Shown piece by piece: positions 11,401-22,342 of a stretch of DNA of 64,000 bases. Location: assembly GCA_002803225.1 (NCBI GenBank), contig NXFV01000964.1:186001-250000 (forward strand), written 5' to 3'. Source of the DNA: Gamarada debralockiae. Its lineage: Eukaryota; Ascomycota; Leotiomycetes; Helotiales; Hyphodiscaceae. How positions within the stretch are numbered: position 1 is the first letter of the stretch; each line of letters starts with the position of its first letter. Position numbers and translations under genes: made by a program. The notes beneath the pieces are model-generated. The model did not search any database. It had not been told where the DNA came from and saw only the letters and a list, made by a program, of their open reading frames with translations.

Positions 11401-13039
11401 GGAAGTCGCATTCATGAGGAGGTAACTGGCGATGGAAGCTGAAGTCCTAACGCCGAGGAGATAAGTTTAAAGGGGTGAAAGGCCATCGACTAGGCCACTT
11501 CCCCAAGCGGTGATAGAACAGTAAGGGACCTCTCATGCTGAGCAATGCACCGCGGAAGTGGGACTGACGGGAAATGATGGATTCTTGTATCTTCGCCGAA
11601 ATGCCAAGCCGCTCATGACTCAAGAACGCCCACTCTTCAAATTGAACTCCAAGACAAACACGAAGTTTTTGAACTGACAGCAGGATACCCGAGGGGATGC
11701 CGATGTATCCTTGTCAAAACAAGAGTCCCCACTTGCGTCTCCCGAACTCCTGAGATCGTCACGTGTGCTATTGGAGGCTCTGAAGCCCAAAACTTGTCTA
11801 GAAATGCATTGCGACGACGACGAGGAAGTGTGAAATATATCTGTCGGTCCCCTTCTCGGAGATATTCATTCTTTGTTACTTCTCTTTCAAGAATATTGCG
11901 TACTCGTACGCGTCAACACCGTCCCAGACTGCTGGAATCTGGTTCGACCTCAGCCCATAGATGAGACACTCAGGTCACGCGGGCACTTTCAAGGAGTGGA
12001 GAGCCGGGGGTTCTTGGAGAGAGTGGACGAGTGGAGGATGGAGCGTGGAGTGAGAGGAAACATTTTGGAGGCATTCGGGACTTGAAGCTGACGTCGGCAA
12101 TTTTCCGGCCCGACTTTTGCTTCAACCTTCAGGCAAACTCCCTACCCCAAAACATCTTTTATCGACATGACCGCCCTTCATCCCCTGAATTCAGAATCAT
12201 CGATCTCCTACACGTAATTGATGCATTGACGATGAGCATCTTCAGTTAAACCTTCCTCACCTTCTCTCAAGGTTTCCTTCTTTCGAGCAGTCTCAATGCT
12301 CGCGTCTTGACGCGTCCCTTTCATGCTCTCAGACGCGCTTTGATGCGCCTTGTTTCTTTCATACCGATATGGCGCCGAAATTTACATGCTTCTTCGAGTC
12401 TTTGCGTTCTGCGCCTCATTTCGCCTTCAGAAGAGCTCCATACGTACTTCAATCGGACTCCATTTACCGCAAAAATCCTCGTATGAGCCGATCAGTTAGT
12501 GATGCTTATCCCGTGGGATGACATCTGGATGCTCTGATTTCAATTGTCTCCGTCGGCATGGGTCTTAGAATAATCGATACGCTGAAATCAATCGGGATTT
12601 AGATGTTAGACCCACTGTATCTGGATTCAGTGACGATGTGGAGCTTATTTCGGCCACACTAGAAATGCCACCGAGCTGGCGGGCCCGTTTCATTTTTGGG
12701 AATGAGGTTTTTTTTTTTTTGGAATACGGCGGAGTGGATGGAGACTCCGTAGTCATTTGTCAGGTGCTGTGGGCAGTGGAGGACTGGAGGAAGGGGATGT
12801 GGAGACTGGAGAAAAACGTGAGCGTGGATGAGACTTGAAAGAAGGGCCGACTGTGACATTTCGAGACCACGAGTTGTGAAAGCGAAGTGGGATAAATTTC
12901 GTCTCTGACGATAAGTATCGTGAGCTTCTCCGTGTCTGTTGTATCTTTTCTCTTCACTCTGCAGGTCAATTCTGGGAAATTTCAGGTCGAGCATACACAT
13001 CGTCAACATCACCACATCTCCCTTCCAAACTCTATCATT
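8468..13039. other. Long non-coding spacer
   Basis: This 4.5-kb stretch has only short, unconvincing open frames. It holds two related palindromes (8782-8806 and 8862-8886, annotated separately) and a 13-T run near 12709. The end of the interval must contain the promoter and leader of the sugar transporter. I found no transposase or other gene fragment. Confidence 0.5.
8769..8886. repeat. Duplicated palindrome unit (AATCGTTC type)
   Basis: A perfect 11-bp-arm palindrome, AATCGTTCAAA-AGA-TTTGAACGATT, lies at 8782-8806. A second, imperfect copy (AATCGTTTC ... GAACGAT) lies at 8862-8886. Each is preceded by AGAGCCAG (8769-8776 and 8836-8843), so the pair looks like a diverged tandem duplication. 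A related ATCGTTC/GAACGAT hairpin lies in an intron at 33507-33529. Confidence 0.6.
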
Positions 13040-14792
13040 ATGGGTGCTGGTGCCGTTCCTTTCGCGGGCACCGCCGATACAGCTCGCATTGAGGCTCCAG
13101 TAACATGGAAAACCTACATGATGTGCGCCTTTGCAGCGTTCGGAGGCATCTTTTTCGGCTACGATTCCGGATATATTTCAGGTGTTCTTGGAATGGACTA
13201 CTTCATTAGTCTATTTACAGGTCTCCCAGTCCCAGGTACCAATGCTTCCGCTGCTGAAATTGCTGCGTTCGTCATTCCAACTCCCCACAAGTCGCTCATT
13301 GTCTCGATCCTTTCTGCTGGTACCTTTTTCGGCGCCCTTTTGGCTGGTGACTTGGCAGATTGGTTCGGCCGAAGGACCACTGTTATCCTCGGCTGTCTTG
13401 TCTATGGCATCGGTTGCGTGCTGCAGACTGCATCCAGCGGATTGGGTCTTTTGGTTGCAGGTCGTCTGATTGCAGGCTTCGGAGTTGGTTTCGAGTCTGC
13501 CATCATTATTCTGTACATGTCTGAAATTGCCCCCAAGTCCGTTCGTGGTGCTATCGTGTCAGGTGCGTTAACGATCTCTCATCATACCATCGAAGATTCT
13601 AATTGAAGTGCAGGTTATCAATTCGCCATTACAATCGGTCTTCTTTTAGCTTCGTGCGTGGACTACGCAACAGAAAACCGAACTGACTCCGGTTCCTACC
13701 GCATCCCAATTGCACTTCAACTTCTCTGGGCAATCATCCTAGCCGTCGGGCTATTCCTCCTCCCAGAATCACCCCGCTACTTCGTTAAGAAGGGCAAGCT
13801 CGACCAGGCGGCCACTGTTCTTGAGAGACTTCGCGACCAACCTCAAGGATCCATCCTTGTCCAAGAAGAGCTCGCAGAAATTATCGCAAACCACGAGTAC
13901 GAAATGTCTGTTATTCCTCAGAGCGGCTACTTCAGCTCCTGGGCCAACTGTTTCAAGGGGAGCCTCAAGAATCCCGCTTCCAACCTCCGTCGTACGATCC
14001 TAGGCACGTCATTGCAGATGATGCAACAATGGACTGGAATCAACTTTATTTTCTACTTCGGCACAACATTCTTCCAGCAACTTGGTACGATCAAGAACCC
14101 TTTCCTGATCTCCTTGATCACGACACTTGTCAATGTCTGCTCTACGCCCATCTCGTTCGTCATTATCGAACGTGTCGGTAGACGATCGATCATGATTTGG
14201 GGTGCGCTCGGCATGTTGATTTGCGAGTTCATCGTTGCCATCATCGGTGTTACTGATGATTCTACTGCCGCGGTTTCGGCCATGATTGCGTTTATTTGTA
14301 TCTACATTTTCTTCTTTGCGACTACATGGGGTCCTGGTGCCTGGGTGGTCATCGGTGAGATCTTCCCTCTCCCAATTAGATCTCGTGGTGTTGCGTTGTC
14401 GACTGCTTCGAACTGGCTGTGGAACTGCGTACGTATTCCCAATCATTCAATCTTGGTTCAGCAAACTAATAATTTGACAGATCATTACAATCATCACCCC
14501 ATACATCACTTCGACAGCAGGAGGCGGCGTCGATCTCGGACCCAAGATCTTCTTCCTCTGGGGCTCGCTCTGCGTGCTTTGCTTCATCTACGCGTTCTTG
14601 TTAATCCCTGAAACTAAGGGCCTTACTCTCGAACAAGTCGACAGGATGTTGGAGGAGACTACACCCAGAACGTCAGCGAAGTGGGTTCCACACAGCACTT
14701 TCGCAGCAGACATGGGTTTTACAGAGGATAAGGGCACCCCGGACTTTGTACAGCATGTTGAGGCTGAAGAGAAGGGCCCGAGCGCTGTTTAA
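13040..14792 (+). CDS. MFS hexose transporter, sugar porter family
   Basis: Three exons (13040-13562, 13614-14428, 14481-14792) give 549 aa and close in frame. The protein has twelve predicted membrane helices. Sugar-porter signatures are present: GYDSGYISG in helix 1, DWFGRR between helices 2 and 3, LPESPRYFV after helix 6, QQWTGINFIFYFGTTFF in helix 7, GEIFPLPIRSRG and the terminal IPETKGLTLEQVD. This is the architecture of fungal high-affinity monosaccharide:H+ symporters of the plasma membrane. QQ-TGIN in helix 7 points to hexose, but the exact sugar cannot be read from sequence. Introns of 51 and 52 nt have normal splice sites. The large 5' spacer (4.5 kb) may hold control elements. Confidence 0.93.
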
Positions 14793-15348
14793 AAACCGCG
14801 AACAAAGTGTTTTTGATGCTGCGGTCTGGGTGGCCATTGAGAGAATGGGCCTGTCAGGCCACAGGTCATGTCGTTATGAATTAGAGCGCCATAGAATTAT
14901 GAACAATAATTTCATGAATCACTCTCCTCGCCATCTTGGCTCACCGCTTGAAGTCCACAAGTGTGACACAATAGATATTGGTCTTGGTGTTGTTGGACAG
15001 TTGACGTCTATTAGCTGTAACTTGTAAGAACCCTTATTATCCATATCAATAGGCATCACTTGATATTCTTAGGCACTGCGAATGATTCTCGCTTTCTCCT
15101 TTGCGATCCAAATTAGCTTCAATCCGGCGTCTCATTATATTCTCTATTGCCTAGAATTCCGGTGCTTCATCGGCGGCAGCCCTAGTATGAACAAGCAGTA
15201 GGCTGCATCAAAAGCCCCCTTGATATAAGAATTTAGAATTTCTAGTGCCTACTCCAACTGCAGTCCTCAAAACGTCCATAAGTCTATGGATGAAAAGAAA
15301 GTAAAAGAATACCCATACTTTAAACTCTTCGCTTAAAGAAAAATAGAT
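14793..15348. other. Intergenic spacer
   Basis: 3' region of the transporter and flank of the dead acetyltransferase. I see no gene or repeat here. Confidence 0.5.
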
Positions 15349-16045
15349 ATGTCTATTCCCAACCACTCCATCCTCCCAGTTACAGCGTCCGACCTCCCTA
15401 CCATCGCACACTTCGTCCGCTCCTAAAACTCCCCCTCGCCATAAATCGGTTTCTATTCAAAGACTGACCAAATGAAGCTGCTCAAATGTCGCTCTACACG
15501 AGTGCCGTCGAGTCCGCTTTCAAAGATCCATCGTCCGAAATCTTGAGAGTTATCGACGACAAATCGGGAGATATTGTTGCTCATCTTGTTCTGACTTGAA
15601 ATTGGCCCGGCAATACGGAACAAGCTGCAGATCAGGAAGATGGAAAGCAGACCTTACCTGATGGAGTTGATTCTGGATTCTTTTCAGTGGTCGCGAAGGC
15701 GGGCCTAGAAGTGGATAAAGAGATGGAGTCAATTGACCGCTTTGGTGAAGACTATTTCCCCATATATTATTGGTATGTTGTTAACAAATATTTAGAATTG
15801 ACGCATATCTTGATCAAACCTTCGAGTCGTAAACATGGAATAGAGTCGCACCTGGCGCGGGTGTGTTTTGACAAGGCTAAAGCCGAGGGATATCACTTGC
15901 CCTCTGCTCCAAGCCAACGGCTTATGAATTCTATCTTGAGCAAGGATTTAGAGATATGAAGCTTGTTGATATTGATCTAAGCAAGTGGGCTCCGGCGTAT
16001 AGCGGTTTCGGTGTATTTAGGCTTTCTAGTTCTAGAATAATTTAA
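15349..16045 (+). pseudogene. Disabled GNAT-type acetyltransferase
   Basis: A GNAT-like protein can be followed from the ATG at 15349 (MSIPNHSILPVTASDLPTIA) to a TAA at 16043-16045, but only by changing frame. The first frame stops at 15424 (TAA). The reading continues in another frame (LPLAINRFLFKD) with TGA at 15465-15467 and again at 15597-15599, each where a Trp codon would fit. A further shift near 15921 is needed to reach YEFYLEQGFRDMKLVDID and the C-terminus. The block LTHILIKPSSRKHGIESHLA fits the acetyl-CoA-binding motif A region of fungal GNAT proteins. Two stops and two shifts in about 230 codons mean the gene is dead. Family assignment rests on overall pattern, not on a search. 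Confidence 0.7.
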
Positions 16046-17004
16046 AGTCATTAAGGATAAAGAGGTTTGGAGTGGTGTCCTATTGAAGCACATTTTGAGC
16101 CAGAAGCCTTCACAAATTCTCTCGTGACAATTTTGACTCATAATACCAAGGAAAGCTAACAAGTGTAGAGTATCACGGACTGGGTGAAAGGGCTGAGAGA
16201 TTTGGAGGGGTCATCGCAGGGTTGCTTCGCCCACTGCACCTAAGCGAGCAAATCGTTGACGCCCCTGAGCGCCTGCCAAGTTCATCTCTAGAAATGCGAC
16301 GTGCAACAAACCTTTCTCAAGATCTTGAGAGAAAACATGTTGATCAGGTGATGACAGTACAAACGGTCTTTGAGTCCTTGCCAGCTTTCATGACGATCCT
16401 TGAAATAGAACTGTTTGACCATCCTGCGCATCGTCGACTTGACAGAATTCAGATTGCGGCCAGTGACAAAAAAAGGGTTTCTTTCTCTATCACCTGACTA
16501 ACCATTCAAGCACTGGATCGAAAGAAGTCATGAGAGAAATTTTTTTTTGTTGCACATCTGAAAAGGCGACTGCGTGATCAAATTTGGCCAGCTGCAGCTC
16601 GCTTGTGTGACTCGCACCTGCCTATTGCTTCTGGAGGCTGGATTTGGAAAATAATCACCAAAACGCAAACAAAAACTTTTCATTTCAAAACTTGCTACAA
16701 ATATTGAGAAGATACAAAGGGTAGTTTTAGCCATACATTTTTGAGCTCCAGGCTCTCTCTAGGTACTATATAAACCTCTCAAAAACGGAGAGCTTTATTG
16801 GTGGCTTTGCGAGACTACAGGGGTGCGATTTGCCCTGCAGCCTTCGAATCAGCCGGTGAGGCTGAGGCTGAGATCGGTGAGCGAGAGCTCGCACGCGACA
16901 TACCTAAATGATGAAGACTTAAAATCATGACCATTCCACAAGGTCCCTCTCGGGACCAGATCTTTCTTTCTTCATATTTTTGAGCGTTGCATTGCTCTAA
17001 GGGA
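16046..17004. other. Intergenic spacer
   Basis: There is no convincing gene. The last 200 bases before 17005 presumably carry the promoter of the next gene; TATATAA lies at 16767-16773. Confidence 0.45.
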
Positions 17005-19514
17005 ATGTCGATTACAGAATGGCCGCAAGAACAAGAACCCAGTCAAGTGCGACTCGTAAAAGCGCTCTCCTGGCATTATCCCAATCGCGAATACCTGAAT
17101 TCACTGCTTGTCGAAAAGCAACAACAGGACTTGGAATATGCAATTGCTCATCTTCAGCTGCGAAATTTACACTTGGGCGGCCTCGGTGACAATGAGAAAT
17201 ACGACAGTCTCAGGATTCGGTTGAGTCGTCTGAATTCTTTGACAGCAAAACAGAGGACAAAGACAAACACCGGATTGAATCACACCGTTTTCAGAGTGAG
17301 TCGAACATCTTTATATTATTCACTGCTCTTTCAAGATAAATTTTATATAATTCAAATCACTTTCTGACTTTCCCTAGAAACATGAGCAAGAATTTGACAA
17401 ACATCTCATCAACGACCTGTTTCACGAAACGCCCAAACTTTGCAATATCCAGTGCGAACATCAACTTGTGCCAATGGATCTTGGAAAAATTGGAAAGACC
17501 GCCAAAGATGCATTAGCAGAGACGTCTGCTGTGGTCGGGAAATCCATGGAATCTGTAGCCTGGGATACTGCAGGAAAGCGAGAATCAGGTTCACAGGAAG
17601 CTCAAGGCTCGTCCAAGATGGCTGAAGCGACAACAAGCCCAGCGAAGGTGAAGACCCCACCGGGTTCGCCCAATGCTGCGAAAACTGCTTCTCCAGCCAG
17701 GAAGCAGAAAAATACGCTAGGCTCCTCAAAAGCCGATAAGGTACCTGTACCTCCAACAACTCAAGGCTCTCTAGGAAATAATCCTTCATCTTCCGGTAAA
17801 TCTCAAAGACAACTTGCCAGTCCTAAAAAGCCCAAACCATCAGCACCAGAAATGGTCCCGCCACAGAAGTCACCCAAGGTCGCCGATTCAGCAGCAACTT
17901 CGTCAACTTCGAGGCCACAGGCATGGGAAGAGCCAGGAGCCCCCCAAATTCCCGCTGGTCTGTCTGACGAAGAGAAAATTGTTTATCACAAACTCATCGA
18001 TGTCAAAAAGAATCGTGCGACCGCAACACCGCATAACCTTCCGCCTAGTGTAGTTGTGATAACGGATCTGGGAAAGGATTATGACGATCTTGCGGCTATG
18101 GTTGTTCTAAAAGAGCTCCATCGTCTTGGCTTGAGTAAGTAATTCCAGGACCAGTCATTTTCCTATTCTACCACGAAATGTGAGTTCTAAGAGCGTATAT
18201 TCTGGTTAAAGATATGTTTCTGAACTCACAAAACCTCGCCTGCTGGCTTTCTCTCGCTTTCCTTATTGAACAAAAGCTAATACAGTGATCGTCACAGTCA
18301 GACTTGTAGGTTTCGTTGCCAATCTGCATCCGCCTAAAGACCGCGCACAATTTGGAAGAGGATGTTTGGACTCTCTTGGTCTTCAGGATATTCCGATAGC
18401 CTGGGGTGAGGAGGCAGAGGCCGATCCAAAGAAACGGAATCCGCCTGAAGGGTACGAATTTCCTCGCGACAACCATTATTTCCACCATATTTGGGCCAAA
18501 GGCGCCATCTTCACTCCATACGACCAGGATAAAAGCAACCCGACTGAACATCTTGAGATCGAGTCGGGAGTTAAGTTTTTGGATAGAGTCGTCCGCAGAA
18601 GAATTCAGTCTCGGATTGGGAACCAACGAATACCGAAATTCACATTCCTTCTCATCTCCAGCCTGGCTGATATAGCCACGTTCGCAAAACGAGAACCCGA
18701 AATTCTGGCTGCAGCTACAAACAATGTCGTCTTTCAAGGAGAATATAGTATCAAACAAGGCCCAGCTTCCTACCACGCGATCTTAACACCAACGCTGGAT
18801 GCTGCAAACAATAACTTCGACCAGCAAGCAGCAATAGACTTCCACGAGTACATCGACAATCATCACATCCCTTCCATTGTCTTTACCAGACATGCTGCCG
18901 TTGCAGCAAGGTTGCCTCCCACGGTTTTCGATGACCTGAAAAATACAGGCCACGCCATCGGTGAGCATCTATGGACAATTCAAAGGATCCAAGACACTAG
19001 TTACTACAAAAGAGCCTGCAACACGGACCCTGAAAAGCGATTCATGAGACGTTGTGATCAAAACTGGTTCTTGGACAATAAAACCGACTGGTACCAAAAA
19101 CATCCCGAGGACATACAGCACCGGGATGACCCAACCACGAAGCCTGTTGGCGAAACCATCCTCCCGTACATCCAACTGGTCTGTTATGATGCTCTCGCGG
19201 CTTTAGGCGCCGCTGGGAATGACGTTCTACACGCAATTCGTGTCCTCGATCCGCGCATACCATTTGCCAACCAAGGGCCTCATATTCATAAAATAGTGGG
19301 AAATTCAAAATCGGTTCCTGATATCAACGTCGAGAATATGAAATTGGCGCTTACGGCACTTTTGAATGGCAGTTTGATGGCTGTTCAAGACGGAATACCC
19401 TCAACCCACACGACTTGGAAGATGTGGACTGATGCGAATGACCAAGCGGCTGCGGACACTCTACTCAGGGCAGAGTCGGATGCTTTTGGCACTGGAAGCG
19501 GGGCAGTAGCTTGA
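17005..19514 (+). CDS. Divergent inosine/uridine nucleoside hydrolase-like protein
   Basis: Three exons (17005-17295, 17378-18134, 18286-19514) give 758 aa. The N-terminal 97 residues are Gln/Leu-rich and unassigned. Residues about 130-310 are a low-complexity Ser/Pro/Lys linker. The nucleoside-hydrolase-like part starts at VVVITDLGKDYDD (first Asp near residue 327), in the position of the family's DxDxxxDD calcium and ribose site but altered to DLGKDYDD. It continues with FVANLHPPKDRAQFGRGCLD (family: VANLxPxxxRAxLARGxLD) and TPTLDAANNNFDQQAAIDF, matching the NNxFDxxAA block of these proteins. Known members hydrolyse the N-glycosidic bond of ribonucleosides; whether this one is catalytic is uncertain. 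The 151-nt second intron is long for this genome but needed for frame. Confidence 0.75.
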
Positions 19515-19883
19515 GCAAAGCGCTTGCTAGGCAGCAATTCAAGAAAGACGTCACATGGTAAGACAGCGATCAGCACATGTACTGTACAAATGCATGATTT
19601 TTCTTTAAGATAGTAGTTTTATTCCTTGATGAGATGTGACCACGGTGACATCAATAGTTCATGAAATAACCATCGAAGCATCAAAAACCTGGATGTAACA
19701 CCCTCAACAGGATATGAGGAGGCCTGATGCTCAACCCCCCTTCCTTCACCAAGCAACTTCAGTATCCAATTTCGAGGCTGCATTGCTACTAGGCAACCTT
19801 CATCCCCTCTCGCTGCGCCCCTTTTCTCTCCCCGGCTCATCTTCTTCATCGTGAACATGGCCTCAGGTTCCTTGATATCTTCA

Positions 19884-20455
19884 ATGCTCGCCTCTTTCAA
19901 ATCCGGTGTTGGTTCCATAGTTTGATTCTTTCCACAAACTTCCTTGCCGGGTCGGTTGCAATGAATGTGCATATCGATCTCGAATTGACCCTTTTGAGCG
20001 TGTCCAGAGTGGGTGTTGCACCAACGGCAGGGTTACCTGGTAAAAAGAAAGCCTATGTTAGCAGAGCAATCAGAGCTGGGCGAGGAGAGGGAGCTAGCAG
20101 AGGCAATGAGATACAAGACAGAGGAGGGAAGCATAAGAGAGGAGGGGAGGGGACAACGGAAGATACACACTGGCTCGTCGGTAATTTTCGTAATGCGCTC
20201 TTTGTTGGAGAATATGCAATATTTGTACCAGGTCTCATCTGGGCCAGTACACATCCGCCTATTAGCATGTACCCAGTGATAGTGTCGTGCAAGGGAGAGG
20301 GGGTAGCAGCACTCACATTGCAAAGATGCTGGTACGGAAGATGAGTGCATTGCTTGAACCCTTTCTGTTGCGGAGAACCCAGTGCAGAGACTCTGGGCAA
20401 TACTTAGCTCCGAGAAGTCAACTAATCGTCCTTTTGAAGGCTTGTCGCCAGCCAT
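19884..20455 (-). CDS. Doubtful small spliced gene
   Basis: On the minus strand an ATG at 20455 opens MAGDKPSKGRLVDFSELS. A GTGAGT donor after 20317 and a CAG acceptor before 20238 (branch GCTAAT) join it to ETWYKYCIFSNKERITKI. A third exon from 20036 can be joined. The most protein-like continuation there, a Cys/His-rich stretch (CNTHSGHAQKGQF, HIHCNRPGKEVC), is entered only through a TAA, so this may be a dead gene; the end coordinate is approximate. I recognise no family. Start and first intron are plausible; the rest is guesswork. Confidence 0.25.
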
Positions 20456-21068
20456 GAATGTGGTGAAATTAATGTTATGGGTTAGAGTCAGGGGATTTTG
20501 ATATTTGAGTACTTGGGAAGAGATAGGGAGGTCCTAGGATATGGAAATTTTGACTTGTGGAAGGTGTCGTTTGTTGGTAGTGAAGGTAATCGATGTAAGT
20601 GCGTTGCTAGGCGCAAGTGTGGTGCCGGTTGTTTAGTGAACAAGAAATGGGTTGTAGTTGTGAGTTTAGATTGTGGACGCAAGGTGCGTAAATGTTGAAG
20701 ATGAGATGAATGTTTTGTAAAGGTTTTGGATTAGAGATTTATAGGGGCTGCCACCCAGGTAATCACGGCGAATGAATTCGCTACCGAATTCGCGATATTA
20801 AACCGACTAGACATCAGTGAATGAGTCAATAGGTTAAAGAACTAAGATGGCTTGAGACTGGACACAGAAATCTCGAAGGAGAATTGAGACCATTGAGATT
20901 AGTATTATCCAATGTCTAAATATATGAGAATATAGAAGGACAGAATCGACAGTACGAAAAAGACTTGGAAGGTTTTCACGGCTTAGGAGACAGCCGAAGA
21001 GCATATATTTATAGCCGAAGTACGTCCCAACTCCCTATATCACATCATGTAGTGGGATGTTGGTAATC
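20456..21068. other. Spacer with a hairpin next to the inverted-repeat segment
   Basis: No gene is visible. At about 21030-21065 an imperfect hairpin (arms CCAACTCCCTA and TAGTGGGATGTTGG) lies directly outside the left inverted repeat. Base composition becomes more AT-rich toward 21 kb. Confidence 0.4.
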
Positions 21069-21122
21069 TAACGTCTGTCCCTGCGTAGCGAGACGCACCC
21101 TGTAACGAGACAAATCATAGGT
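21069..21122 (+). repeat. Left terminal inverted repeat
   Basis: Fifty-four bases beginning TAACGTCTGTCCCTGCG. They match the reverse complement of 25406-25460 at 52 of 55 aligned positions. The sequence beyond 21122 no longer aligns. Confidence 0.85.
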
Positions 21123-22342
21123 ACTTAGAATTCAAGCGACTCAAAATCTGCGAATGTATCAAAATTTCTATATATTTTTATTTTAGTTATATTATATGCT
21201 TCTCCCGAACACACCTAAACTATTAATTCCGAAAATTTTAATTATGACGTCGCTACCCACCTGAATTATAGAGAGCCTCTTATTATAGCGTAATAGGACC
21301 CCTTGACCTATAATACTACTATTAAGCTGTTTTTGCCTTTTAAACTTATAGAACGATTAGATATACATTCTAAGTTTCATCACGATATTAACAAGTTATT
21401 CTTAGTGTTGTGGCGGCCAGAGCGCGCTATATTACACGCTATCGCCACATAGACTAATACCTCCTCTAATCAAGCGATCAAGAATCTTGGTCAGCAGTAG
21501 TGTAGTTATAGTAACCTCGGTAAAATTTTAATAAATCTGTGGCTGCTAAACGTATGGCTACGACGTTTATGGCTGCGCGTATCTTGCCGGAAAATTCCCG
21601 TTTCCCGACATCCTCCGATTAGAGCAAAAAGTTCAACCATTAGTATCGGACTAAAGGTTTAGCGTAGCGCTATTGAATTGCAAGCGAGCCTATTAAAATA
21701 AAATCATATGTTTTTCCTTCCCAATCCATTCGTCTAAAGACCAACTAATCAGAGTCTTAGAACATTGAGCAATTTCTCTTCCCAACGCTTAAATCGACAA
21801 ATCGCATAATGACGTCTAGAGTCACCTGATTGTGATATCACGTGACGATTGGATCGAACCGAATAAACGTCATCAACAAGAGGCCAGAATAAGTTATAAT
21901 TAGCTCTATTAAGAGAGAAATGTTAAATTGTAGGTAGAGCACGAATTGGATACTGAGCAATGGTGGGAGCAGAGCTCCCTTGTATGTACAGAGTGTGGAG
22001 TAAATGCCTGAGGTTTTAACATTTTGTAGGGGCTGGGCGAAATGCCATGTAATTTGCTTAGTCATTGTCTAAATGAGTTAGACATTTACCACCATGGGAA
22101 TCTGTTTTGTAACACACGTATATTATTAGTGAAATAAGTGAGAGCCAAGTCATTCAAATCGAGCTGTGCTAATTAACATTTTAACCTCTCAATACAGTCT
22201 GTAACACGTGAGCAAGAAATTGGGACTATTATTACGAGCTATCGGACGTCCAAAGTTGTGCAGCCGCTGCTCTTGACAAATATTTGAGAGATTCATCAAA
22301 GATAAATTACGTTTAAGACTTCCTCTGTCCTAGCTAATGACG
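21123..22342. other. AT-rich interior of the inverted-repeat segment
   Basis: AT-rich DNA with many stop codons in all frames and no recognisable reading frame. It could hold a mutated transposase or the 3' flank of the NLR-like gene, but nothing in it can be assigned. Confidence 0.4.

Noticed and set aside
21030..21065. Hairpin beside the left inverted repeat as a possible origin or transposon end
   Set aside because: Imperfect arms and only one copy seen; kept as a note in the spacer, not as a separate element.
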